NCBI GenBank assembly: GCA_017311185.1
Contig: JAESUZ010004813.1
Span: forward strand, 1-64,000
Direction of reading: 5' to 3'
DNA: 64,000 nt
Source: Proteles cristata cristata
Lineage: Eukaryota; Chordata; Mammalia; Carnivora; Hyaenidae
Under the pieces are notes generated by a model. The model was not told the origin of the DNA, searched no databases, and saw only the letters and a list, made by a program, of their open reading frames with translations. Position 1 is the first letter of the stretch. Each line of letters begins with the position of its first letter. Shown in pieces: positions 44,201-56,870 of the stretch. The translations under genes were made by a program, and so were the position numbers.

Positions 44201-46169
44201 AAAAGAATGAATGCATGGAATGAGGTTGGGGAAGAAGTTTACATTTTTGCACTTGGTTATAAAACATCTTATGTCCCTATCCTTTTTCATAGTTTCTTAT
44301 ATTTATTTTTAATTCATACTAACTTGTTTCTTTTTTATTTATCTGTGAAAAGGCACTTTGAGTCCTTTCTGGGATGCAGTGGTGTGCTTGAAATTATCTA
44401 TTCTGTGCAACATGTATCAGTGAGTTGTGATTATGAAAGGCATTCAATAAACATTTGTATGACTAGTTTGCTAGGCAGCAGATATATTCAGATATCTTAT
44501 GAAATTCCACTGAAAGGAGCCAAGAATTCACTTTGGTCTTAGATAAAATAAATTGTCACTTAGTTTACAGAGTCCTATGAATATCTAAAATAAAATAAGA
44601 GGTATTGCATGGTGCTTTAGGTAATGTTGGCCTGCTTCTCTGATAAATTCATTTAGTACTATTACAAGTGCACATCAGGGTCCGTTATTAAATTTGAAAT
44701 TTTAGTTAGGCAAAATATAGAGATTATTTTGGGAAGTTCTAGCATATATACACATAATTTCTCCCAATGTCTTCAAATAAATTTAGAAAAATTAAATGAA
44801 AGCAAAAATTCAATTTAAAAGAAAGATCCCATTGATTGGTATAAGATTTGGAAGATTCTAGAAGTTGTGTTCAGAGTAAGCATCAATCTATACTTATGGA
44901 ATAGTTAAGAAAACCACAATATTATATACTTATAAAATAAAGATGCAACAAGTCTCAGAGATTTTGGTATATTCTGTATGCTGTAATGTCCCTAGGTGAA
45001 ACGATTTACTAACAATTCTAGCATAATATATTTGTCATAATCATTGATTTTAACTGCTAAAACCTTTGGAGGGATTATTGGAATCTTACATCTTATTTCA
45101 ATTTTTGTTAATAGAATTAATCTCATCCCACTTGTAAATGAAAGGTTGACTATAAGGAGTTTATGTTTGTGATGGTCTTGGCTTCTTAGAGTGATGAATA
45201 AATGTTAATAATATTGTATTTGAGTAACAATTAATCTTCAAAGGATTAGACAAATGGGAATTAATCCCTCAATTAGTCTGTCCTTCAATTGAAACTGATA
45301 ACTCCCATTCTCAATGAGAGTGAGAAAAGTGAGTCAAAGAAACTTAATCCTTTGAATCTGTGTAAATTTTGTCACTTTCCAAAGAAACATTAAATTGTAG
45401 TTTAGAAAAATGGGAATTTTAAAGTGGAAATAGATTTATGACTCTTGAAGGTGGAGTGATTTATTATTAAATACTTTCCTCTTATCCTTAAGAATACATC
45501 AAAGCATCACTCCTGTGCTAAAATCCAAAGAATGTTTATATTAGATCTTCTTTTATAATTAAGTTTTATAGACTTAGTTTGGGAATTTTATTACATAAAT
45601 ATGTACAGGCCATTATTTTTCAGTATAATATCATAGATAACAAATTTAGAGAGGATTAATGTGCAAGACAGAATTCTGTTAGGGGAAAACACTTTCCTAA
45701 TTTTGTTCACTTGGTGCTTATACATGACCCTCTGGTCCAGGAATTTATAATGAAATATTTATTTGTATGTAATCTGGTAATATGTAGACCTAGAGGTTTC
45801 ATGGAAGGCTTAGGAGTTTTTAGACAATAATATGGCTTAGAATCACTGCACCGCATATTTTAGGAGAACAAGAGAGAATTTGAAAAACTCCAAAATCTAT
45901 ATGGTGGGATCAGATATTAATTTCTAATTCCCTCACACTGGGGATTAGGGGCCTGAATGGGGACCACTTGTACCAGTACTGATAACAAAATGATCCTATT
46001 GGAGTGAGTTTTCCAGCTTTGGGTCCCTGATATTCTTTTCATAACACTTCTGTGGTTTGTGCTGAGAGAGCTTTCTGATGCTGCACAGCTAATTACAAAT
46101 CGTAACTTGTACTGTTATCTTGTTACCATTGAGTGTTGCTGAATGATTCTGCAGTTATCACTTGAGTTT
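44201..46169. other. 2-kb repeat-poor AT-rich interval
   Basis: No repeat family or supported frame. 44207-44542 is open for 111 codons (plus) without splice or promoter context. Absence of insertions could reflect constraint or chance. Confidence 0.4.
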
Positions 46170-47560
46170 TTAAAATGTTTTTATTTCAAAACAACCTCAA
46201 ACTTATAAAAATTTTAAGAATCATCCAAGTAACATTTTATGGGGCAATTTGAGTGTGAGAGACTAATATGATGCTCTATAATCTCTGAATACTTTACTGT
46301 AGAACAAAGACATTCTCTTATATAATCCCAGTACAACCACTCATGAAACTGATATTGATACATCACTACCATCTAATCCTTAGATTACATTCAAGGTTTT
46401 CACATAGTCTCAATAATGTCCTTTATAAGAAAAGGATCCAGTCCAGAACCATGCATGACATTTAGTTGTCATAATCCTTTAAACAACTTTAGTCTAGAAT
46501 AGTTCTTTGGTCTTTCTGAGACTTTCACAGCCGTGACATTTGTGGAGATTATAGACATTATTCTGTAGAAGTCTTTCAGTTGGATTTTCCCCATGTTACC
46601 CCATGATTAAATTTATGTTTTCAACCTGAGCAGACATACGACAAAAGTGACTCTGCTTTATTCTCCTTTCATCCTATTAGGTGACACGTGGTTTTGTCCC
46701 ATTACTAGTGATATTAACTTTGATCACTTCTTTTAGGTGGTATCTTGCAGGCTTCTTATCATAAAGTTACTTTTTTCCCCTTTATAATGAAGGGGAATAT
46801 AATGAAGTATTTTATTTGAGCAAGGATTTGAGGCTAGGTAAATATCTCATTTTCATTAAAATTTCAATTTGTTCATTTATTTAAATCAGTGTGGATTGAT
46901 AGAATCTTGTTTTATTTAATAAGCTGCAGTCCAATATCCTCATTATTTACTTTAATGTTAAACTTGTCCCAGACTTAGTCACTGGGTCCCGTTTGAAGGC
47001 ACTTTTTTTTGTCCTTTTGACATTTCTCCATCATTTTTTGAGAATTTCTTTCTTCCTGACACATGATTGTTCAGGCTCATCTTGCAATATTCCTGCCCAG
47101 TGAAAAATTGAGTTACTTGTCCAAGGAGTTCTACTTTCTTTAAGAAGATAGTGATATTTAGAAACTAAGATCTTGGTGCTAGGTATTCTCATTACTATTG
47201 GAGGTTGCTGATTCCAAGCTTCTCAGTAGAAAGAGATAGGAAATATATGTATATATATTATACATATACAATTACATATTTTATTGTTATTTTTACTTAT
47301 ATATTTATTATTTATTTATGTATGGGGGTAGGGATATATATTTACATATAGACTTATTTATATGTTATTTATATATATTTATATGTTATGTTATATTATA
47401 TGAATATTTATATGTAGTAAATCCATATGTAGTTTATCTACCTAGAATATGAAGAGTTCACATTAATATCTCCACTTCAAATGCAACACCATAGAGTTTA
47501 TTCTAATTTTTGTCCTTTCTCTATTTGTAACTCCTTAGTCTGACATTGAGAAACTAGGCT
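46170..47560 (-). mobile_element. ancient L1 (L1ME-like) antisense 3' region
   Basis: Long diverged relic with recognisable blocks: TTTTGTCCCATTACTAGTGA, TTTGATCACTTCTTTTAGGTGG, CATAAAGTTACTTTTTTCC, TTTTGACATTTCTCCATC and TATTTAGAAACTAAGATC. Shares the last two types of block with 24.5-24.7 kb. A TA-rich stretch (47255-47420) sits near the 5' side. Confidence 0.65.
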
Positions 47561-47629
47561 CTTACTATTCTTAATAAATTTTATCAATTACCCTGTGTAT
47601 TTAATCACTTCCACACCTAACCTGGATGT

Positions 47630-47815
47630 CCAGCTAGTATATACTTCAGATGATTACACCCTTAGCTGACATCTGCCTAAAACTACATTTATGGCTGCAA
47701 GTTAGAACCACTCAGTTGAATGCAATAAACCCACAGAATCATGAGAGATAATAATACATTATTGTTTGAAACCACTAAGTTGTATTGTGGTTTCTTACGC
47801 AACCATAGATAATCA
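47630..47815 (+). mobile_element. 3' part of an ERVL/MaLR-like LTR
   Basis: CTGACATCTGCCTAAAACTAC, AGAACCACTCAGTTGAATG, AATCATGAGAGATAATAAT and CACTAAGTTGTATTGTGG with CAACCATAGATAATCAG at the end match the usual 3' end of such LTRs. Confidence 0.6.
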
Positions 47816-47829
47816 GAAAAATGGGATCA

Positions 47830-50800
47830 GGAGGATAGAAAAGAAGGACAGCAAGTGCCAAAGCACCTACGAAAATTATCTAACAGAAATTGGAGGAGGA
47901 TAAACACCAGCATCTTCTCATTTTACATCATAGCTTTGCCTAGAAGTAGCCCTAATACTACCTAGAGGGCAATACAGACATATTCAACTGCTTGAACTAT
48001 CACTTTTAGAAATGATTTCATAGGAATTGTGATTACATGACCTACACAAAGCATGATTCATAAAGATAGATTAAAATAAGAAATGTAGAACTAGTTTTGT
48101 CCTTCTTTATTCTCTAAGGGATCTTGAAAGGTCGATTAAAATGTACCTCATTTTTTCTTATCTACAAGGTCCTTTTTTATTTCTGTATTTTGCCTTCCAA
48201 GGAGCTACATATAAGATTGCATAGAGAATTTTTAAAAATCATGAATGAACAAACCACATGGAAATTTAGTCCTCAAATATCTAACCTCCATCTTGTTTAA
48301 CAGTAGAATCTATTTAGTTCTCTTCTGCAGCTTCCCTTCTCTTTGTGGCTTGGCCTGCTTCTATTCTTGGATGTTTGGAAAGCCAATGTATTGCAAACTC
48401 ATTGCCAAATGAAACTTTGAGCTTTGCAAAGGATACAGAATCCCACGGAGACCGTGAAAAGGATATTAGAGAAATACTTAGATCTCATTTGAAGTCATTG
48501 CAAATAAGCAATAAAATATGGGAGAAGAAAGTGTTAACAAAAATAAGGACAGGATAGAGGTTTCAAAAGAGAATGATTTTTAAAAATCAAAGATTTAAGT
48601 GAGATGTTTGCAAAAATTAATTAAGCATGTGTGCATTTGCAAAACGCAATCCTCCTTATTATCATACTGAAAAAACCTCACATTTTGTCCAGATATGGTA
48701 TTATGCAATAGTACAAGTTTGTCAGTAAGTTACACCAAGAAGAAAATGATGTTCTTTGTCTTTTCTAAATATTGAGCCATGTTTGCAATTACAAATTAAA
48801 TTTAGTTAAATATTACATTATATTTGATCACATTTTTACGGTTTTGGTTTTATTTTTCAAGATAAAGTTCCAATCAAAATCCTTTCCTCTATTTTTGCAA
48901 ATGAAATTGTAGTGTCAATTTAATGTTGATTCATTTTAAGTGACTTTTCTCCCTATATTAAACATATTAATCATCCCCAGATGAGGAAGTAAAACAATAT
49001 TTAGTCTCCAGATTAGTAAGGAATAATTTATTTGATAATAGTTTTCATTATCAGTTAATGGAAGATACTTTCATAAGTAACTCAGAGCTTGCAAGCAATG
49101 GGTAAATAGACTTTAATATAATAAGCTCAGGTATTAGTTTACATGAAATAAACAACATTAAGATAATGGAAAATATCAATTTCTCTCAGGAAGGGATGTA
49201 TTCAAAGGAAATTTTGTATTTGATTTTAGATATTTTAAGAGAATGCTAAATACAGCACAAAATGGAAAATCCCACAGTCTTTCTACCCTCCTTTCATTCA
49301 TTCAGGCAACCAGCAGCTCATCATTTTCTGAGGAAAAAAACAAACATCAGACAGTGAGACAGAGACCAATCCCTATCCTGGATGGAGGAGATAAGCCAAT
49401 GCTCTTTTAATGCTTGTGCTGTGAAATGTGCAAAACATCAAAAGGAATTGACGGTGATTGGTTACAAAGATATTGCTTCAGGGAGTGAGGAAGAGAGAGC
49501 ATAGGGCCATCAGAGAGGAGCTGACTATAACAGGGGGCTGTGGTAGTTCCTGAAGTAGCAAAATAATTCCTACACTGGCTGTACAGCAATATTATTTCTC
49601 AAACTTTAGAGCTCCTGGGTAGTTTCAGAATTATTCTTGGGTATTCCATAAGGATTACAGTCTTAGGGGAGACTATCCAAAAGATGTTCCCTAAAGGAAC
49701 CCTATGGAGGGATCTCAATGTAAGATTAATGTGATCTTGAGAAATTATGAGGGTAGCATTCTATAATGAAACAAATGCGATACTGGGTATTTATACACCC
49801 ATATTCTAGATCCACTTCTATTTTAAGGAAAAGATTCTGCTTACATGAAACAAAGATGAAGTACATGAATGATTTCACGTGATTTTTTAGCCACAAAATT
49901 CTTCTCCCTTTTTTTCCCTTCTCCCTTCCCTTTTCCTACATTCTTTCTGTCTTATATTCTCCTCCTCTGAAGCTTACAAGAAGGGCATATATATAAAACA
50001 TATACATGTATACAGCTATAGTTGAATCAAGGGTCCCAGACCCAAAGTCAATTTATCCAGTCTCCATTTACCCTCTTACTGGATTGGCCTCTGTGGTTCT
50101 TCCATGAGTCCCTAAGACAAGCTAATTTGAAGCCACTAGACTACCTTCAGTATTCTATCAGCTTAGAATCCACAATTCTATCAGTCAGATGACTAATTAT
50201 GGCACTATGTGGTCATATTTTACAGTGTCTGTCCATATCATAATGTTTGCCATTCTTTCAGAAATTCCTTCCTGTAGTGGGCTGTAATAGTCACATTTGT
50301 ACTATATTTGTACTACATGGCTTTTCAATGGCCTAAGAAAAGTCAATAAGGTTTAACTCCTAGCAATATGTTACATGGATCAAAGATGTTATTTTGATCT
50401 GGAATGGTCAATTGAGTGAAGATATAAAACGAGCTATGTTGCAGACATTTTAGACCATTCTGAAAGCTGGAGAGAAGGAAGGAGGGAGAGGGAGAGGAGA
50501 GACAGAAAGGGAAAAGGGGAGACAGAGAGAAAGAGAGAGAGAAGAAGAATACACAAATTCAGAGACAGGTAAAATTTTAGTACTAATTTCCTAACAGTTT
50601 TTGAGTTCCTGGTTTCATTCTTTATAGTCTTGAGTGCCGAGGACTCTTGACATTTTCTTTAATGTTTCAAAGATATACGTACACACATATATATAGATAT
50701 TTCTTATTGAAATAAATTTATTTTACTTGAAAACAAGGAAATTGTGATGGACATACAGGCTTAAATGAGAAACAAGAGCCCCCAGTAATTAGTCTAAAGC

Positions 50801-50924
50801 ATTTGTTATATATTTCAGTATACATAGAGAGAATACTTAAAATTGTTTATCTTTTGACTTATATATTATACTTCCAAGAGGATTCCTTAAATGAATGAGC
50901 AGAGAATACAAATATTTTTGCAGA
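47830..50924. other. 3.1-kb repeat-poor interval
   Basis: Longest stretch without a recognised repeat. Short frames (48345-48557 plus, 49407-49589 minus) have no support. A pyrimidine-rich block lies at 49905-49970 and a purine-rich block at 50469-50549. Confidence 0.4.
50469..50549 (+). repeat. purine-rich (GA/GGA)n tract
   Basis: About 80 bp of almost pure A/G (GGAAGGAGGGAGAGGGAGAGG type). Confidence 0.92.
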
Positions 50925-51101
50925 TATAATTTCACATAGCATTATTTATAACATCAAAAATGGAAGCAAGTTAAACATCCAACATTAGACTAATAATAAA
51001 GAATGGAATAGCCCTATAGTGGCCAATTGCGTAGCCATTTCAAATGTTTTCTAAGAACCTTTAGTACAGGCTGTCACATTATACAACTCTAGGAGGAGTT
51101 C
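50925..51101 (+). mobile_element. ancient L1 relic, left of the inserted L1
   Basis: CATAGCATTATTTATAACATC, AAAAATGGAAGCAAGTTAAAC and GAATGGAATAGCCCTATAGTGG are decayed versions of sense L1 ORF2 C-terminal sequence. It probably continues at 56500-56870 beyond the younger L1. Confidence 0.45.
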
Positions 51102-51329
51102 CATAGTCTTTTTTATTTTTCTTAAATAGTTTATTGTCAAGTTGGTTTCCATATAACGCCCAGTGCTCATCCCAACAAGTGCCCTCCTCTGTGCCCATCA
51201 CTCCTCTTCCCCTCTCCCCCACTCCCATCAGTCCTCAGTTTGTTCCAGAATTCAAGAGTCTCTCATGGTTTGCCTCCCTCCCTCTCCCCAACTATTTTTC
51301 CCTTCTTCTTCCCCCATGGTCCTCCATTA

Positions 51330-54300
51330 AGTTCCTCCAAATCCACCTATACTAGCAAACATATGGTATTTGTCCTTCTCTGCCTGAGTTATTTCACTCA
51401 GCATAACACCCTCAAGGTCCATCCATGTTGCTACACATGGCCAGATTTCATTCTTTCTCATTGCCATGTAGTGGCATTCCATTGAATAGATAAACCACAT
51501 CTTCTTGATCCATTCGTCCGTTGATGGACACTTAGGCTCTTTCCATGTTTTGGCTATTGTTGAGAGTGCTGCTATGAACATTGGGGTACATGTGCCCCTA
51601 GTCATCAGCACTCCTGTATCCCTTGGGTAAATTCCTAGCAGTGCTATTGCTGGGTCATAGGGGAGTTCCATTGTTAATTTTTGAGGAACATCCATACTGT
51701 TTTCCAGAGGGGCTGCACAAATTCACATTCCCACCTACAGTATAGGAGGGTGCCCGTTTCTCCACATCCTCACCAGAATCTAGAGTCTCCTGATTTGTCC
51801 ATTTTAGCCACTCTGACTGGCGTGAGGTGGTATCTAAGTGTGGTTTTGATTTGTATTTCCCTGATGAGGAGGGATGCTGGGCATCGTTTCATGTGTCTGT
51901 TGGCCATCTGCATGTCCTCTTTGGAGAAGTGTCTGTTCATGTCTTCTGCCCATTTCTTTACTTGATTATTTGTTTTTCAGATGTGGAGTTTGGTAAGTTC
52001 CTTATAGATTTTGGATACTTGCCGTTTATCTGATATGTCATTTGCAACTATCCTTTCCCATTCTGTCAGTTGCCTATGAGTTTTATGGATTGTTTCCTTT
52101 GCCGTGCAGAAGCTTTTTATCTTGATGAGGTCCCAATAGCTCATTTTTGCTCTTCATTCCTTTGCCTTTGGGGATGTGTCCAGTAAGAAATTGCAGCAGT
52201 TGAGGTCAAGGAGGTTGTTTCCTGCTTTCTCCTCTAGGGTTTTGATGGTTTCCTGTCTCACATTCAGGTCCTTGATCCATTTCGTGTTTATTTTTGTGTG
52301 TGGTGTGAGAAAATGATTTAGTTTCATTCTTCTGCATGTTGCCGTCCAGTTCTCCCACCACCATCTGTTAAAGAGGCTGTCTTTTTTCCATTGGATACTC
52401 TTTCCCGCTTTGTCAAAGATTAGTTGACCATACATTTGTGGGTCCAAATCTGAGTTCTCTATTCTATTCCATTGGTCTATGTGTCTGTTTTTGTGGCAAT
52501 ACCATACTGTCTTGATGATGACAGCTTTGTAGTAGAGGATACAGTCTGGGATGGTGATGCCTCCCATTTTGGTTTTCTTCTTCAATATTACTTTGGTGTC
52601 TTTGTGGTTCCATACAAATTTTAGGATAGTTTGTTCTAGTTTTAAGAAGAATGCTGGTGCCATTTTGATTGGGATTACATTCAATGTATAGATTGCTTTG
52701 GCTAGTAATGACATTTTAACAATATTTATTCTTCTGATCCATGAGCATGAAATGTGTTTCCATTTCTTTGTGTCTTCTTCAATTTCCTTCATAAGTTTTC
52801 TATAGTTTTCATCATACAGATCTCTTATGTCGTTGGTTAGGTTTATTCCTACATATTTTATGGGCTTTTGTGCAATTGTGAATGGGATTAGTTTCTTGAT
52901 TTCTCTTTCTGTTGATTCATTATTGGTGTATTAAAATGCAACCGATTTCTGTATGTTGATTTTATATGTTGTAACTTTGCTGAATTATGGATCAGTTCTA
53001 GTAGGCTTCTGGTGGAGTCTGTTGGGTTTTCCATATAGAGTATCATGTTGTCTGCGAAAAGTGAAAGTTTGGATTCTTCTTTGCCAATTCTGATGCCTTT
53101 TATTTCTTTTGTTGTCTGATGGCTGATGCTAAGTCTTCCAGCACTATGTTAAACAACAGTGTTGAGAGTGGACATCTCTGTTGTGTTCCTGATCTCAGGG
53201 GGAAAGCTCTCAGTTTTTCCCCATTGAGGATGATGTTAGCTGAAGGCTTCTCATAGATGGCTTTGATGATGTTTAAGTAGGTTTCTTCTATCCCGACTTT
53301 CTCGAGAGTCTTTATTAAGAAGGGATGCTGTATTTTGTTAAATGCTTTTTCTGCATCTATCGAGAGGATCATACGGTTTTTATCTTTTTTTTTTATTTTG
53401 TTGATGTGATGTATCACATTGATTGATTTGCGAATATTGAACCAGCCCTGTAACCCAGCAATGAATCCCACTTGATCTTGGTGGATGATTCTTTTTATGT
53501 GCTGTTGGATTCGATTTGCAAGTATCTTGTTGAGGATTTTTGCATCCGTATTCATCAAGGATATTGGCCTGTAGTTCTCTTTTTTTGCTGGATCTCTGTC
53601 TGGCTTGGGAATCAGAGTGATGCTGGCTTCATAAAATGAGTCTGGAAGTTTTCCTTCAATTTCTATTTTTTGGAATAGCTTGAGAAGAATTGGTATTAAT
53701 TCTGTTTTAAATGTCTGGTAGAATTCCCCAGGGAAGCCATCTGGCCAGGGCTCTTATTTGTTGGGAGATTTTTGATAACTGATTCAATTTCTTCACTAGT
53801 TATGGGTCTGTTCAGATTTTCTATCTCTTCCCGTGTGAATTTTGGTAGTGAGTGTGTGTTTGGGAATTTGTCCATTTCTTCTAAGTTGTCTAATTTGTTG
53901 GCATATAATTTTTCATAGTATTCCCTGCTTGTATTTCTGAGGAGTTGGTTGTAATAAATTCATTTTCATTCATGATTTTGTCTATTTGAGTGCTCTCTCT
54001 TTTCTTTTTGAGAAGCCTGGCTAGAGGTTTGTCAGTTTTGTTTATTTTTTCAAAAAACCAACTCTTGGTTTCATTGATCTGTTCAACTGTTTTTTTTTTT
54101 TTTGATTCTATATTATTTATTTCTACCCTGATTTTTATTATTTCTATTTTCCTACTGGGTTTGGGGTGCTCTTGTTGTTCTTCTTCTAGTTCCTTCAGGT
54201 GTGCTGTTGGATTTTGTACTTGTGCTTTTTCTAATTTCTTGAAATAGGCCTGGAGTGTAATGTACTTTCCTCTTAGGACTGCCTTTGCCGCATCCCATAT

Positions 54301-55067
54301 AGTTTGAATTGTTGTATTTTCATTTTTGTTTGTTTACATATATTTTTAAATTTCCTCTCTAATTGCCTGATTGGCCCATTCGTTCTTTAGTAGGTTGTTC
54401 TTTAACCTCCATGTTTTTGGAGGTTTTCCAGACTTCTTCCTGTGGTTGATTTTAAGTTTCATAGCATTGTGATCTGAAAGTGTACATGGTATGATCTCAA
54501 TTCTTTTATATTCATTGAGAGCTGCTTTATGTCCCAGTATGTGATCTATTTTGGAGAAGGTGCCATGCACACTTGAGAAGAAAGTGAATTCCAAGGCCTC
54601 AGGATGTCGTTTAAATATATCTGTCAGATCCATCTGGTCCAATGTGTCATTCAAGTCAATTGTTTCTTTAGTGATTTTCTGTCTAGTTGATCTATCCACT
54701 GCGGTAAGTGGAGTAGTAAAATCCCCTGCTATTAGCACATTTTATTCATAAGATTGTTTCTGTTTGTGATTAATTGTTTTATGTATTTGGGTGCTCCCGT
54801 ATTCAGTGCATAGACATTTATAATTGTTAGCTCTCCCTTATGGATAGACCCTGTAATTACTATATAATGCCCTTCTTCATCCCTTGTTACTGCCTTTACT
54901 TTAAATTCCAGTTTGTCTGATGTATGTATAGCTACTCCAGCTCTCTTCTGACTTCCAGTAGCATGATATATATTTCTCCATCCCCTTACTTTCAATCTGA
55001 AGGTGTCCTCAGGTCTAAAATGAATTTCTTGTAGACAGCAAATAGGTGGATTTTGTTTTTTATCCAT
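51330..55067 (-). pseudogene. L1 ORF2 (endonuclease, RT, C-domain), broken
   Basis: Read 5'-3' on the minus strand. Endonuclease: CCLQEIHFRPEDTFRLK with the metal-binding Glu (ORF 54732-55067), then after a frame break GDFTTPL, where the usual GDFN Asn is replaced, and CTLSDHNAMKL with SDH (54346-54738). [36 protein letters not shown] (usual AFDK changed) and [10 protein letters not shown] in place of [10 protein letters not shown] (53100-53558). The active site at 53047-53058 reads FADN instead of FADD. The thumb/C-domain spans 52154-52792 and the C-terminus 51330-51695, ending GGFGGT and stop. Multiple frame breaks. Role in an intact copy: target-primed reverse transcription. Confidence 0.9.
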
Positions 55068-55255
55068 TATGCTACCCTATCTCTTTTGATTGGAGCATTC
55101 AGTCCATTTACATTCAGTATTATTATTGAAAAATACAGGTTTAGTGTCATTGTGTTCTTTGTAGGATTCATGTTTCTAGTAGTGTCTCTGGTACCTTGTG
55201 TTCCTTGCAATATTTCCCTCATAGGGTCCCCCTCAGGATTTCTTGTAGAGCTGGT

Positions 55256-56152
55256 TTAGTGGTGATGAATTCTTTCAATTTTTGTTGATTTGGGAATACT
55301 TTTATCTCTCTTCCTATTCTGAATGCCAGGCTTGCTGGATAGAGGATTCTTGGCTGCATATTTTTTTCTATTCATCACATTGAAGATTTTCTGCCATTCC
55401 TTTCTGGCCTGCCAAGTTTCAGTAGATAGGTCTGTAACCACTCTGATAGGTTTCCCTTTGTATGTTAGGGCCCTTTATCCCCAGCTACTTTCAGAATTCA
55501 CTTTGTCCTTATATTTTGTCAGTTTCCCTATGATATGTTGTGCAGTAGATCGATTCAAGTTATGTCTGAGGGGAGTTCTCTATGCCTCTTGGATTTCAAT
55601 GTCTGTTTTCTTCCCCAGATTGGGGAAGTTCTTTGCTATAATTTGTTCAAGGACTCTTTCAGTGCTTTTTTCTCTCTCTTCCTCTTCTGGAATTTTTATG
55701 ATACAGACATTGTTCCATTTGACTGTACCTCTGAGCTCTCAAACTCTCCTTTTGTGTTCCTGGATCAGTTTATCTATTCTTTTTCTCAGCTTCCTCTTTT
55801 TCTATAATTGTGTCTTCTAAATCTATTCTCTCTGCCTCTTCAGTCCATACGTTGGACACATCCATTTTATTATTCATCTCATTTATAGCATTTTTTAATC
55901 ATCACAACTATTTTTAAGCTCCATAGTCTTTGTAGCAATAGTTTCTCTAATGTCTTCCATGCCTTTTTCAAGCCCAGTGATTAATTTTATGACTATTGCA
56001 CTAAATTCTTGTTCAGTTGTGTTGCTTATATCTATTTTGAGCAGTTCTTTAGCTGTCATTTCTTCCTGGAATTTCTTTAGAGGAGAGTTTTTCCGTTTCA
56101 TCATTTTGGTTAGCTTTCTATCTCTTGTTAGTTTTAAAAGCTTGTTATGCAC
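55256..56152 (-). pseudogene. L1 ORF1 (RNA-binding chaperone), broken
   Basis: 56152 downwards encodes MHNKLLKLTRDRKLTKMMKR and FQEEMTAKELLKIDISNTTE, the charged coiled-coil N-terminal part; antisense pieces between 55890 and 55450 translate to the middle domain with several stops. 55256-55441 gives the conserved C-terminal DLSTETWQARKEWQKIFNVM. In intact L1 this protein trimerises and coats the L1 RNA. Here it is interrupted, so no product is expected. Confidence 0.85.
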
Positions 56153-56497
56153 TCTGCACCTGTGAGTACTGCTATATTAAAGAAGGCTCTTTGATTGTCC
56201 AGGGACTGTCCATTCAGGAAGTGTTCTTTGAATGGTGTCTCTTGGTCTCTCTTGTTGAGACTTTGGTTATTTTATTTCCCTACTCGTAGTGGTACTTGGG
56301 ATTCTCTACCATGTGTACTTTGGCTTGTTTTTTCAGGTAGCCGCTATAAGATTTTCTCAGTGGACTCTGTCTTCTTTTCCTCCCAAACTCCTGAATTCTG
56401 TAAGGGTTCCTACAACTTCAGGCCTTCTCTATTTGAGAGATGGGAGAGAGTGAAATGTATGGAGCTCCCTACTTCTCTGCCATATTGCCTCCTTCCC
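56153..56497 (-). other. L1 5'UTR
   Basis: About 345 bp upstream of the ORF1 start, ending at GGAAGGAGGCAATATGGCAG on the minus strand. It would hold the internal pol II promoter; I cannot identify specific sites. A plus-strand 102-codon frame (56195-56503) lies across it. Confidence 0.65.
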
Positions 56498-56506
56498 ACA
56501 TAGTCT

Positions 56507-56870
56507 ATTTAAATGATATCCTTTAGACTTTTACAGTGTCCATATGATACTTGTATACACAATACATGACACATTAATGATATATTAAACATTAAGTCAG
56601 GTTTGACATTATGTTACTGTTAAATAAAAAAAAGCAGCATTCACCCAAAACTATGTCTTTAGTATAATCTCAAATATACAATTTATAGATTTAAATGAAT
56701 ATATACTATACATTTAGATAGATTATAGAGATATATGTCAAACTATAATAAATTATCTCTGGATGTTGGAATTATGAATGATATTTTTTAAATTTGGCAT
56801 TTTCTTTTTTTTCTTTAATGAATACATATTGTTGGAATCAGAAAAAAAAGATAATTATTATTTTAATGTT
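56507..56870 (+). mobile_element. ancient L1 relic, right of the inserted L1
   Basis: AT-rich sequence with AAATAAAAAAAAGCAGCATTC and TCTTTAGTATAATCTCAAA, reminiscent of the old L1 segment that follows the part seen at 50925-51101. If correct, the 5.4-kb L1 split an older one. Confidence 0.35.

Larger units (their letters stand above)
51110..56497 (-). mobile_element. nearly full-length L1, antisense, inactive
   Basis: 5.4-kb element in the order 5'UTR, ORF1, ORF2, 3'UTR on the minus strand, with a T-rich (antisense A tail) start at 51110. It reaches a GGAGGCAATATGGCAGAGAAG 5' start at about 56473-56493. Short TSD-like CATAGTCT at 51102-51109 and 56499-56506. The 2.9 kb from the linker to the 3' end is an inverted counterpart of 40071-42957. 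Many substitutions, frame breaks and an RT active-site change show it is dead, although it was inserted with a 5'UTR. Confidence 0.92.
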
